Part shown: positions 1 through 5,883 of the stretch, piece by piece
Position numbering within the stretch: position 1 is the stretch's first letter
Layout: each line of letters starts with the position of its first letter
Assembly (NCBI GenBank): GCA_000504605.1
Contig: AZHQ01000017.1
Span: 1 to 15,685 of the forward strand
DNA from: an alpha proteobacterium SCGC AAA288-E13
Lineage (GTDB): Bacteria > Pseudomonadota > Alphaproteobacteria > Pelagibacterales > Pelagibacteraceae
Direction: 5' to 3'
DNA length: 15,685 bases
Notes under the pieces: model-generated
Seen by the model: the letters and a program-made list of their open reading frames with translations, nothing else
Database searches by the model: none
Told to the model about the DNA's origin: nothing
Made by a program: the position numbers and the translations under genes

Positions 1-928
1 CACTAACTTCTTGTCTAAAATTACTTAATTGTTTAGCAGTAAGTCTTCCTTCTAAGAAGGCTCTTGCATAAATTCCTGGTGAGGAGTGACCTTGAAAATA
101 AATAAGATCACCTCCAAATTTATTATTTTTTGCTCTCCAAAAATGGTTCATTCCAACATCATAAAGTGTAGCTGCAGAAGCAAATGTGCCGATATGTCCA
201 CCAAGTTCAGGATTTTTTTTGTTTGCTTTTACAACCATAGCTGCTGCATTCCATCTAATTAAAGATCGTATCCTTCTTTCTATATTTTGATCACCTGGAG
301 ACATAATTTCTGCTTCAGGAGGTATCGTATTAATATACGGAGTAATCCGAGTTAACGGTCGGTGAGAACCTTCTTTATAAGCTTCATCAATTAATTTCTT
401 GAGTAAATAATGAGCACGGTCTGTACCGTCTTTAGCAACTACTGCTGTTAGAGAATCTAGCCATTCTCGCGTTTCTATTGGATCAATATCAGCTTCGTTT
501 ACATGAGCGTAAACTTTTTGTGGTGATTTTTCTTTTGGTGTTTGGGGTATGGTTGATTCTGCCTCTTTAATAATTTTCTCAGTTTCTGGAAGAATATTCT
601 TTTTCTCTTCTACAATAGATTTTGCTTCTTCTTTCAGTTCTTTGGGCTCCGTAGATTCTTTTTGTTCAACAATTGTTTGATCTGATTCAGTTTCTTTAGC
701 CTCTATTAATGCCAAAATACTTCCCTTTGAAACGTTGTCACCTATTTTGACTTTTAATGAAGCAATTTTCCCAGAAAACGGTGATGGAACTTCAACACTG
801 GATTTATCACTTTCCAAAGTAACAATTGGATCATTTTTTTTTATTATATCTCCAGATTTTACTAAAATTTCTATTATTTCAACGTTTTCAAAATCGCCAA
901 TGTCTGGAACAATTATCTTAGTTGTCAT
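1..928 (-). CDS. aceE: Pyruvate dehydrogenase E1 (AceE type) with N-terminal lipoyl domain, partial
   Basis: Decarboxylates pyruvate with thiamine diphosphate and passes the acetyl group to a lipoyl arm in the pyruvate dehydrogenase complex. The frame is open for 309 codons and runs off the left edge. Residues 1-76 are a lipoyl domain starting MTTKIIVPDIGDF, with the lipoylation motif ESDKSS (Lys42). Residues 77-144 are a Glu/Lys/Pro-rich flexible linker. From about residue 147 it matches E. coli AceE: DIDPIETREWL, YINTIP, IRWNA, GGHIGTF and YFQGHSSPG. His245 and His281 fall where E. coli His106 and His142 lie. Normally the lipoyl domains sit on E2 (AceF), so the fusion is unusual. No stop interrupts the join. 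ATG 928 is chosen because the lipoyl domain begins there; an in-frame ATG at 973 would add 15 residues. Neither start has a clear Shine-Dalgarno site. Remaining E1, and any E2 and E3 genes, would lie to the left. Confidence 0.93.
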   Translation of the reverse strand, partial: MTTKIIVPDIGDFENVEIIEILVKSGDIIKKNDPIVTLESDKSSVEVPSPFSGKIASLKVKIGDNVSKGSILALIEAKETESDQTIVEQKESTEPKELKEEAKSIVEEKKNILPETEKIIKEAESTIPQTPKEKSPQKVYAHVNEADIDPIETREWLDSLTAVVAKDGTDRAHYLLKKLIDEAYKEGSHRPLTRITPYINTIPPEAEIMSPGDQNIERRIRSLIRWNAAAMVVKANKKNPELGGHIGTFASAATLYDVGMNHFWRAKNNKFGGDLIYFQGHSSPGIYARAFLEGRLTAKQLSNFRQEVS

Positions 929-994
929 AATTTTTGTTTCATTTATACCATAATTGCATCTTTTTTTGGCCATGTAAATATTGAGATTATAGTT

Positions 995-1135
995 ATGACT
1001 TTAATTTTAAAAAACTTAAAAAAATTATTAGAACCTAAACACAATAATTTAGATGCCAAATTTTGGATTCAAAAATTTGTTTTAAAAAAATATTTAAACA
1101 AAAGTTATAAATTATACTCTATACATCATCATTAA
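995..1135 (+). CDS. Possible small hypothetical protein (46 aa)
   Basis: An ATG-initiated frame of 46 codons between the divergent aceE gene and tRNA-Arg. The product begins MTLILKNLKKLLEPK and ends in three histidines; it is rich in Leu, Lys, Asn and Tyr and has no transmembrane segment or recognised domain. There is only a weak purine stretch (GAG) upstream. I do not recognise it. In such A+T-rich DNA a 47-codon frame can arise by chance, so conservation in relatives would decide whether it is real. Confidence 0.3.
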   Translation: MTLILKNLKKLLEPKHNNLDAKFWIQKFVLKKYLNKSYKLYSIHHH

Positions 1136-1183
1136 TATTTCAGAGAAATTACATACAAAGATACTTCAAATAAGATATATTCT

Positions 1184-1211
1184 TTGATAAAAAACAATAG
1201 CTTTGTATCAA
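1184..1211 (+). promoter_or_regulatory. Putative sigma70 promoter for tRNA-Arg
   Basis: TTGATA (1184-1189) and TATCAA (1206-1211) are separated by 16 bp and end 11 bp before the mature 5' end of the tRNA. This is the expected geometry for a short tRNA leader. The match to consensus is moderate and the surrounding DNA is A+T-rich, so this is a placement argument more than a sequence one. Confidence 0.35.
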
Positions 1212-1222
1212 TTGTTATACTT

Positions 1223-1300
1223 GGGCTCGTAGCTTCAACTGGATAGAGCGCCCCGCTACGGACGGGGAGGTTAGGGATTCGAATTCTCTCGGGCCCACCA
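1223..1300 (+). tRNA. tRNA-Arg(ACG)
   Basis: A complete cloverleaf is visible. The acceptor stem GGGCTCG/CGGGCCC pairs over 7 bp with one G-T. The D stem is GCTT/GAGC. The anticodon stem CCCCG/CGGGG encloses loop CTACGGA, giving anticodon ACG at 1258-1260. The T arm is AGGGA-TTCGAAT-TCTCT. The discriminator is A and the CCA end is encoded (1298-1300). It reads CGU and, after A34-to-inosine conversion, CGC and CGA. The GC-rich stems stand out sharply from the A+T-rich surroundings. Confidence 0.97.
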
Positions 1301-1311
1301 ATAAATTACAT

Positions 1312-1340
1312 GGTGACCTTTTATAAATAAAAAGATCATC
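1312..1340 (+). other. Hairpin downstream of tRNA-Arg
   Basis: GGTGA-C-CTTTT (1312-1322) can pair with AAAAG-A-TCATC (1330-1340) across a 7-nt loop, leaving one C/A mismatch. It starts 12 nt after the tRNA 3' end, where a terminator or 3' processing element would be expected. It has no following T-run on either strand, so it is not a canonical intrinsic terminator. The rest of 1341-1520 shows no gene I can support. Confidence 0.3.
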
Positions 1341-1520
1341 AAAACAAACTGAAAAAACTATTCTTAATATAGACTTTTATATATAACTGTATATGGGCAA
1401 TCATTGTTTTATTCACTCTATTCTGTGGTGTATTAATTCTTAACTTAGTTGCTTTTTTATCTACGTTTTATTTATCTAAATTCTTATTTTTGCCCCAAAG
1501 TTGTTGTAAATTTACATTTA

Positions 1521-1692
1521 ATGGCAGAACTTAAAGATCTTAAAAAAGAGCACAAAAAACTCGAAACCATAACAAAAAAAATCACAAAAAAAAAGATTAA
1601 ACGATCGTACCTCTAACTCCTGGATGAATTTAAGAGAGTCAAAAAAATTAAAATTAAGACTGAAAGATAAAATTAAACAGTTAAAACATTAA
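1521..1692 (+). pseudogene. DUF465 (YdcH-like) small protein gene, frame broken in a poly-A run
   Basis: DUF465 proteins are helical-hairpin proteins of roughly 50-70 residues with unknown function. The first half reads MAELKDLKKEHKKLETITKK from ATG 1521 but stops at 1614-1616. The second half, in the frame one base further on, reads NDRTSNSWMNLRESKK, then LKLRLKDKIKQLKH, and stops at 1690-1692. This second half carries the family's diagnostic C-terminal signature (LKK.KLRLKDEI). Removing one A from the nine-A run at 1586-1594 joins both halves into one 56-residue protein of normal length. It is either a recent pseudogene, a sequence/assembly error, or expressed by slippage at the A-run. Both halves look unspoiled, which favours an error or slippage over old decay. 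Confidence 0.7.
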
Positions 1693-1766
1693 TTTAATTT
1701 AAATTATTTTATATAAGATGAAAATTAAAATCTATGTTTTAAATATATGAGGTTTATTAAAATAAG

Positions 1767-2261
1767 TTACTCTTTTTTCTCTTCTTCGGGTTGGTTATTC
1801 TCTTTATCATTTTTGTCAAATTCAGTCTGGTTGTCACTTGTACTACTAGTACTAGGTGTTTCGCTATCTACTGCCTCTTCTTCTTGATTTTTATCTAATG
1901 CCTTTCTATCTTCCAACTCTTTAAATTTTTGTTCTTCGTCAATATAGGCAATTTTTTCCTTTTTTTCTTGTTCTTGTCTTTCCTTTTCTTTTTGTTCGGA
2001 CAATCTTTTTTCTTCTTCTAGTTTGTCTTGTATTTCTTGATCTTGTCTTTCCTTTTCATTAAGAAGAGCTGTAATATCTCTTTTGTTTTTTTGCTTAACA
2101 ACCTTTTTGGATTTTTTCTTTAATTTAGTTTTCTTTAATTTAGTTTTCTTTAATTTAGTTTTCTTTAATTTAGTTTTCTTTAATTTAGTTTTCTTTTTAA
2201 GTTTTGATTTATTTTTCCTTTTTTTAGGTTGTTTTTTTTTCTTTTTTCTTTTTCTTGGCAT
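1767..2261 (-). CDS. Lysine-rich N-terminus / acidic C-terminus low-complexity protein
   Basis: 164 residues with strong charge polarity. Lys makes up 35 of the first 60 residues, beginning MPRKRKKKKKQPKKRK, and residues about 24-48 are five tandem KLKKT-type repeats. Residues 60-130 form a Glu/Lys/Gln-rich stretch predicted to be a charged helix or coiled coil. The last 35 residues are acidic and Ser/Thr/Asn/Gln-rich, ending QPEEEKKE. There is no signal peptide or membrane segment. The basic part resembles histone H1-like or ribosomal-protein-like tails that bind nucleic acid, so a nucleoid- or RNA-associated role is possible, but no folded domain is recognised. It is flanked by unrelated plus-strand genes and appears to be monocistronic. 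The MPRK-plus-lysine start recalls the tail of the CarD-family protein at the right end of the window. Confidence 0.6.
   Translation of the reverse strand: MPRKRKKKKKQPKKRKNKSKLKKKTKLKKTKLKKTKLKKTKLKKTKLKKKSKKVVKQKNKRDITALLNEKERQDQEIQDKLEEEKRLSEQKEKERQEQEKKEKIAYIDEEQKFKELEDRKALDKNQEEEAVDSETPSTSSTSDNQTEFDKNDKENNQPEEEKKE
2116..2190 (-). repeat. 15-bp perfect tandem repeat, five copies
   Basis: The unit TTCTTTAATTTAGTT (plus strand) occurs five times in a row without a mismatch, followed by a partial copy from 2191. It lies in frame inside the lysine-rich gene, and each unit encodes the five residues KLKKT. Identity at synonymous positions points to recent expansion by replication slippage. Copy number is likely to vary between strains without breaking the frame. 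Confidence 0.95.
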
Positions 2262-2444
2262 TACAGATCAATCAATTCAATTTTTAAAGCAATATGATTT
2301 TCCCTAAAAAATATTTTATTAGTCATTATTTCTTTTCTAATCTATCAATGTGCTTATAACAATAATTAACATTATTTTTAATTTTATTACCAGCAAAACT
2401 TTTGATTTTATTGTATTGCTAACCAAAAATCATTATAAATTAAA

Positions 2445-2450
2445 TATAAT
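2445..2450 (+). promoter_or_regulatory. Consensus -10 box (TATAAT) upstream of small membrane protein/thioesterase pair
   Basis: A perfect TATAAT lies about 100 bp before the first plus-strand start codon. No convincing -35 box sits 16-18 bp upstream; the nearest TTG-containing hexamer (TTGCTA, 2416-2421) is too far away. A transcript from here would begin with the CTAG hairpin region at 2466-2516. The intergenic stretch 2262-2444 holds nothing else I can support. Confidence 0.3.
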
Positions 2451-2465
2451 GAATGCTATTGCTTT

Positions 2466-2516
2466 CTAGGTCTATTATCTTATTACAGACTAGGATGTTT
2501 TGGGTTCAACTCCTAG
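2466..2516 (+). other. Leader hairpin region with three CTAG arms and a tRNA T-arm-like element
   Basis: CTAGGA (2490-2495) pairs perfectly with TCCTAG (2511-2516), extended inward by GTT/AAC past a one-base bulge. An upstream CTAGG-TCT (2466-2473) can instead pair with AGA-CTAG (2487-2493), so the two hairpins compete for the middle CTAG. The downstream loop contains GGTTCAACTCC, which fits the tRNA T-arm pattern, with a 5-bp stem TTGGG/CCTAG. No matching acceptor or D arm is present. It may be a tRNA relic or a 5' leader structure of the following two genes. Confidence 0.3.
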
Positions 2517-2546
2517 CAGATACGTAAAAATAGAAGACATTAAGAT

Positions 2547-2648
2547 ATGAAATTTAAATGGTTAACACATGCTCCTCTACAAAGATTTGTGATTTATTTT
2601 TTTATTTTCATTTTTGTTATTCTTTTAATTTTAGCATGGACTTTATAA
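2547..2648 (+). CDS. Small single-span membrane peptide (33 aa)
   Basis: The product starts MKFKWLTHAPLQRF, followed by an unbroken hydrophobic stretch of about 17 residues (VIYFFIFIFVILLILAW) and ends TL. This is a short positively charged N-terminus plus one transmembrane helix, consistent with the basic end facing the cytoplasm. Only 9 bp separate its stop from the thioesterase start, so the two are probably cotranscribed. Function unknown; tiny membrane peptides of this sort are easily missed by gene callers. A frame this hydrophobic and this well placed is unlikely to be pure chance, but there is no family match I can name. Confidence 0.5.
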   Translation: MKFKWLTHAPLQRFVIYFFIFIFVILLILAWTL

Positions 2649-2657
2649 AATTAGATT

Positions 2658-3056
2658 ATGATTGAAAAATTTCAACAAATTAGCATTAAAGATGGATTCA
2701 TGAAACACAACGGTGGGATTTGGTTTAGAGCAGTTTCTGAAAATGAGTATGAGTTCAAAACCAAAATTAGTAAAAATCATCTCAATTCAGCAGGAATCAC
2801 CCATGGTGGATTTATTGCAGCATTAACTGACGCAGGAGTTGGAACTGCTGCACATAGGGTGGCAAACGGAAATTCATGTGTGACCATTTCTTTAGAATTA
2901 AAATTCATTTCATCGGTTAAATTAGATGAGGAATTGATTGGGTTTACTAAAGTTCAAAGAAAAACTAAATCATTGGTTTTTTTAACTTGTGAACTAAAAG
3001 TTGATGATAAAATTATAGCAACTGCTTCGGGAATTTGGAAAATAATCAATAAATAG
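2658..3056 (+). CDS. PaaI-family hotdog thioesterase
   Basis: 132 residues, the usual size for a single-hotdog acyl-CoA thioesterase that hydrolyses CoA thioesters in the cytoplasm. The signature is LNSAGITHGGFIAALTDAG (residues 42-60): the HGG turn (49-51) followed by the Asp58 position at the start of the central helix, as in PaaI/YbgC-like enzymes. The C-terminal strands (SLELKFISSV, ATASGIWKI) complete the fold. The likely substrate class is aryl- or medium-chain acyl-CoA, but it cannot be read from the sequence. It follows the 33-residue membrane peptide and converges tail-to-tail with the DUF4346-like gene, 7 bp apart with no terminator visible between them. Confidence 0.85.
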   Translation: MIEKFQQISIKDGFMKHNGGIWFRAVSENEYEFKTKISKNHLNSAGITHGGFIAALTDAGVGTAAHRVANGNSCVTISLELKFISSVKLDEELIGFTKVQRKTKSLVFLTCELKVDDKIIATASGIWKIINK

Positions 3057-3063
3057 ATTATTA

Positions 3064-3348
3064 TTATATTTTAATTTCTAAATCTTTATCCTGAATATAT
3101 TTAAAACCATATCTTAAAGATAGTTCAGCCTTATGGAGTTCAATACCTATATCAGCGGCATGCTGCAGTGTCGAAATAAATTTTTCTCTTATCAAAGTAT
3201 TTACAATTTCTATTGCCGTTTTACCTTTAATTTCTGCTACCATATCATTAACAGGTGAATTGCCTAACTTTGCGAATATACAATATCCTACTCTTATGAT
3301 TTTCTTATTTCTATCAACTGTTATCAGAAAATATCCCTTGGGATCCAT
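3064..3348 (-). CDS. DUF4346-like protein (C-terminal 94 residues of a probably longer gene)
   Basis: The open frame starts MDPKGYFLITVDR and contains STLQHAADIGIELHKAEL (about 59-76) then FKYIQD. The DPKGYF start, the HAA..G.EL.KAE helix and the final Y.QD match the pattern I associate with DUF4346, an uncharacterised domain of archaea and bacteria usually near 120 residues. At 94 residues from ATG 3348 it is short. Codons upstream in the same frame remain open to a stop at 3400-3402 and read AKYHRIKDWK before MDPKGYF, which suggests that Met is internal. See the upstream segment 3349-3458: with one more A in a poly-A run the gene would be 131 residues and start 3 bp after the permease stop. 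It is the last gene of the TRAP operon. Function unknown. Confidence 0.6.
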   Translation of the reverse strand: MDPKGYFLITVDRNKKIIRVGYCIFAKLGNSPVNDMVAEIKGKTAIEIVNTLIREKFISTLQHAADIGIELHKAELSLRYGFKYIQDKDLEIKI

Positions 3349-3458
3349 TTTCCAATCTTTAATCCTATGATACTTGGCAATTATTTTTTTTTTATTTTTT
3401 TATTAATATTGTACCATCTACCTTTTATAATATTTTTATTAGTAAAATTTTTTGCCAT
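3349..3458 (-). other. Probable 5' part of the DUF4346-like gene, out of frame at a poly-A run
   Basis: ATG 3458, three bases after the permease stop codon, opens MAKNFTNKNIIKGRWYNINK and continues through lysines to a stop at 3381-3383. That stop directly follows a ten-A run (3384-3393, minus-strand A's). Adding one A, or a -1 slip there, leads into IIAKYHRIKDWKMDPKGYF and the rest of the downstream gene. The tight spacing behind the permease and the soluble, tryptophan-containing sequence support coding. The cause may be a real mutation, sequence error or slippage. Confidence 0.5.
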
Positions 3459-3461
3459 TGA

Positions 3462-5825
3462 TTAGATTTTTTTATCTCTTCTATAATTTAAATAACCAAA
3501 ACCAAACAAAAACAATAGAGCAAAAGGATAAACGATGGCTTTATTTGGCCTATCTAAAATTTCAGTTTTAAATTCACTAATTACATCACCAGTTTCAACT
3601 CCTGATTTTTTTGCAAGACCATTCCATTTAAGTGTGTCTATAGTCATTCTTCCTTCTTTGTCGACAAGATTAACCCCATATTCCTCTAATGAGTAATTTT
3701 CCTTAAAGCTATCTCTGTTGATTACAAAAAGCTTATACCTATCCCCATATCCTGTTCGTCTCGTTACCCTTATATGAACATCTCTATCTGGTTTTAAATT
3801 AATAAATTGTAAATTACTTATTTGTAATTGTGTGTATTCATACTTTGGATAAAATTTATCAAGCACGTAGTCTGGCCTAAATAATGATAATGATATTAAA
3901 ATAAAAATTATTATTTCATACCATCGTAATTTATTTATAAACCAACCCTGTGTCGCAGCTGAAAAAACCAGTATAGCAATCAATGATGTTGTTATTACCA
4001 TCAGACCGTGCCAAATACTTTTGATTCCGATAAGCAAAAGTTCACTGTTAAAAATAAATACCACTGGCAATATTGCTGTTCTTAGACTGTACCAAAAAGC
4101 TTGAATACCTGTCTTGATAGGGTCAGCTCTTGATATTGCTGCAGCTGCATAAGATGCTAAACCTACAGGTGGTGTAACATCAGCCATTAAGCCAAAATAG
4201 AAAACATATAAATGTACCGCTATTAAAGGAAAGACATAACCTGATGCAGCACCAACCTCAACAACAACATGTGCCATCAACGCTGCAACGACAAGATAAT
4301 TTGCCGTAGTAGGCAATCCCATTCCCAAAATAATACAAAGAACAGCAGTTAGAGCTAATAATATTATTACATTACCACCAGAAATTGCCTCAACAATTAC
4401 AATTAAATTATTGCTTAATCCAGTGGAAGCTACCGCTCCAACAATGATCCCCGCTGTTGCAATGGCAATTGCAACATTAATCATATTAATTGCTCCTTTT
4501 TCTAAACCTGCAATTATTTCATTGATACCAAATTTTAATCCACCAAATAGACTAAGATTTTTTTTTTTTGCTGCTAATACCTCTCTAACAAGAATAATAA
4601 CCATTAAAGAAAGAATTGAGTAAAATACAGCCGATGCGGCTGTCCATCTTTCTATTAAAAGAAGATAAACCAAAATAAATATTGGAATTAAATAATGAAT
4701 TCCGCTTAAAAAAGTTTTTCCAAGTGGTGGAATTTCACTTTCAGGTAATCCTCGAATATTTAGTTTTACAGATTCAAGGTGTGAAATATAAAAAAGTGCA
4801 ATGTAAGATATAACAGCCGGCAAGAATGCATGAGTAATGACTGTAAAATAAGAAATACCTAAAAGTTCTGCCATAACGAAAGCAGCTGCACCCATAATGG
4901 GTGGCATTATTTGACCATTTACAGAAGCTGCAACTTCTACAGCACCTGCTTTAACTGCAGGAAGTCCAGATTTTTTCATAATGGGAATTGTAAAAGTTCC
5001 TGTGGTAACTGTATTGGCTACTGATGAACCTGAAATTAATCCCGTCAGTCCGGAGGCAAGAATAGCTGCTTTAGCAGGTCCTCCTCTCATTTTTCCAACT
5101 AAGGCAAAAGCTAAATTTATAAAGTATTTACCTCCACCCGCTGTATCTAAAATTGCGCCAAATAAAACGAATAAAAAAATGAAACTAACCGAAACACTTA
5201 TTGGAATTCCGAAAATTGCTTCTCCACCAAACCAATGATACCCAACTAATCTTGTGATCGATAAACCCTGATGCGAAATTAAATATGGCATTGATTGACC
5301 AAAGATTGAAAAAAGTATGAAAATGAGCGCTATTGCTACCAAGGGAATTCCTATTGCTCTACGAGTGGCCTCTAATAATAAAATAATTCCGAGTGCTCCA
5401 ATAATTAGTTCATAGGGTATAACAAATGATCCAAATTCAATTTTTGCTAAAATTCCTTGACGATAAACCAAACCTTCATAATCAAAAAAAATGTACAAGG
5501 TCACTAAAAGCGATATAAAAACCAAGACAAAATCTGAAGTTGATATTTTTGATTTTCTTTTTGATTTTAAAGTGGGATAAACCAAAAAACATAAAACCAG
5601 TCCAAAAGCTAAATGTAATGATCTAGCAGGAACATCAATAATTTTACCAAAGTTTAAAATGTAGGGTAAAGGTGAAGCATACCATAGTTGGAATAGCGAC
5701 CATGATATCGCAACAATGGCTACTAACTTTAAGTTCCAATCCTGAAGATTTCTTTTGGTACCGCTATTTTCGTCAAATTTATCTAGGTTAACTGATTTGC
5801 TATCAATATCTTGATCAAGACTCAT
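3462..5825 (-). CDS. TRAP transporter fused permease (4TM+12TM, TAXI type) with DUF3394 tail
   Basis: Fused small and large TRAP membrane subunits that import a substrate delivered by the periplasmic TAXI binding protein, driven by an ion gradient. 787 residues. Residues 30-160 are the DctQ-like helices. About 160-620 is the DctM-like core, with GSSVANTVTTGTFTIPIMK (266-284), NGQIMPPIMGAAAF (303-316), GMGLPTTANYLV (501-512) and DVTPPVGLASYAAAA (549-563). The C-terminal 150 residues are a DUF3394-type domain: a soluble stretch with a PDZ-like segment (GLAKKSGVETGDVISEF, 736-752), then a last membrane helix (765-780) and a basic end. The N-terminal 30 residues are acidic and cytoplasmic. The start ATG 5825 has no Shine-Dalgarno site; it lies just after the terminator hairpin that follows the binding-protein gene. 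The substrate cannot be told. Confidence 0.93.
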   Translation of the reverse strand: MSLDQDIDSKSVNLDKFDENSGTKRNLQDWNLKLVAIVAISWSLFQLWYASPLPYILNFGKIIDVPARSLHLAFGLVLCFLVYPTLKSKRKSKISTSDFVLVFISLLVTLYIFFDYEGLVYRQGILAKIEFGSFVIPYELIIGALGIILLLEATRRAIGIPLVAIALIFILFSIFGQSMPYLISHQGLSITRLVGYHWFGGEAIFGIPISVSVSFIFLFVLFGAILDTAGGGKYFINLAFALVGKMRGGPAKAAILASGLTGLISGSSVANTVTTGTFTIPIMKKSGLPAVKAGAVEVAASVNGQIMPPIMGAAAFVMAELLGISYFTVITHAFLPAVISYIALFYISHLESVKLNIRGLPESEIPPLGKTFLSGIHYLIPIFILVYLLLIERWTAASAVFYSILSLMVIILVREVLAAKKKNLSLFGGLKFGINEIIAGLEKGAINMINVAIAIATAGIIVGAVASTGLSNNLIVIVEAISGGNVIILLALTAVLCIILGMGLPTTANYLVVAALMAHVVVEVGAASGYVFPLIAVHLYVFYFGLMADVTPPVGLASYAAAAISRADPIKTGIQAFWYSLRTAILPVVFIFNSELLLIGIKSIWHGLMVITTSLIAILVFSAATQGWFINKLRWYEIIIFILISLSLFRPDYVLDKFYPKYEYTQLQISNLQFINLKPDRDVHIRVTRRTGYGDRYKLFVINRDSFKENYSLEEYGVNLVDKEGRMTIDTLKWNGLAKKSGVETGDVISEFKTEILDRPNKAIVYPFALLFLFGFGYLNYRRDKKI

Positions 5826-5836
5826 TATAGGAGAAT

Positions 5837-5870
5837 AAAAAAAAAGGCCCAGTTAATCAACTGGGCCTTT
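5837..5870 (-). terminator. Intrinsic terminator between TRAP binding-protein and permease genes
   Basis: A 12-bp perfect inverted repeat (AAAGGCCCAGTT / AACTGGGCCTTT, 5843-5854 and 5859-5870) has a 4-nt loop and a GC-rich core. Read on the minus strand it is followed by a T-tract (9 T's including the end of the stem), the classic Rho-independent form. It sits in the 58-bp gap after the binding-protein stop and before the permease ATG, so most transcripts should end after the binding-protein gene. It is one of very few GC-rich palindromes in the window. Confidence 0.9.
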
Positions 5871-5883
5871 AAATTCTAAAGAC

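Noticed and set aside
735..953. Plus-strand open frame of 72 codons
   Set aside because: It lies antisense to the lipoyl domain of aceE, which has clear family motifs. It is a shadow frame.
1391..1534. Hydrophobic plus-strand frame (starting IWAIIVLFTLF) ending inside the DUF465 gene
   Set aside because: It has no ATG, GTG or TTG start after the preceding in-frame stop (TAG), and the end overlaps the DUF465 start in another frame. Probably chance in A+T-rich DNA.
2083..2307. Plus-strand frame with Phe/Leu repeats (NLVFF)
   Set aside because: It is the antisense reading of the 15-bp lysine-rich repeat region; the minus-strand protein starts cleanly with MPRK and is the simpler reading.
2450..2523. 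Possible tRNA gene around the T-arm-like hairpin
   Set aside because: Only the T arm and variable region fit. The anticodon stem has two mismatches, no D arm or acceptor pairing can be drawn, and there is no CCA.
4411..5238. Two plus-strand frames (4411-4623 and 4981-5238)
   Set aside because: Both are antisense to conserved membrane segments of the TRAP permease, with no domain of their own.
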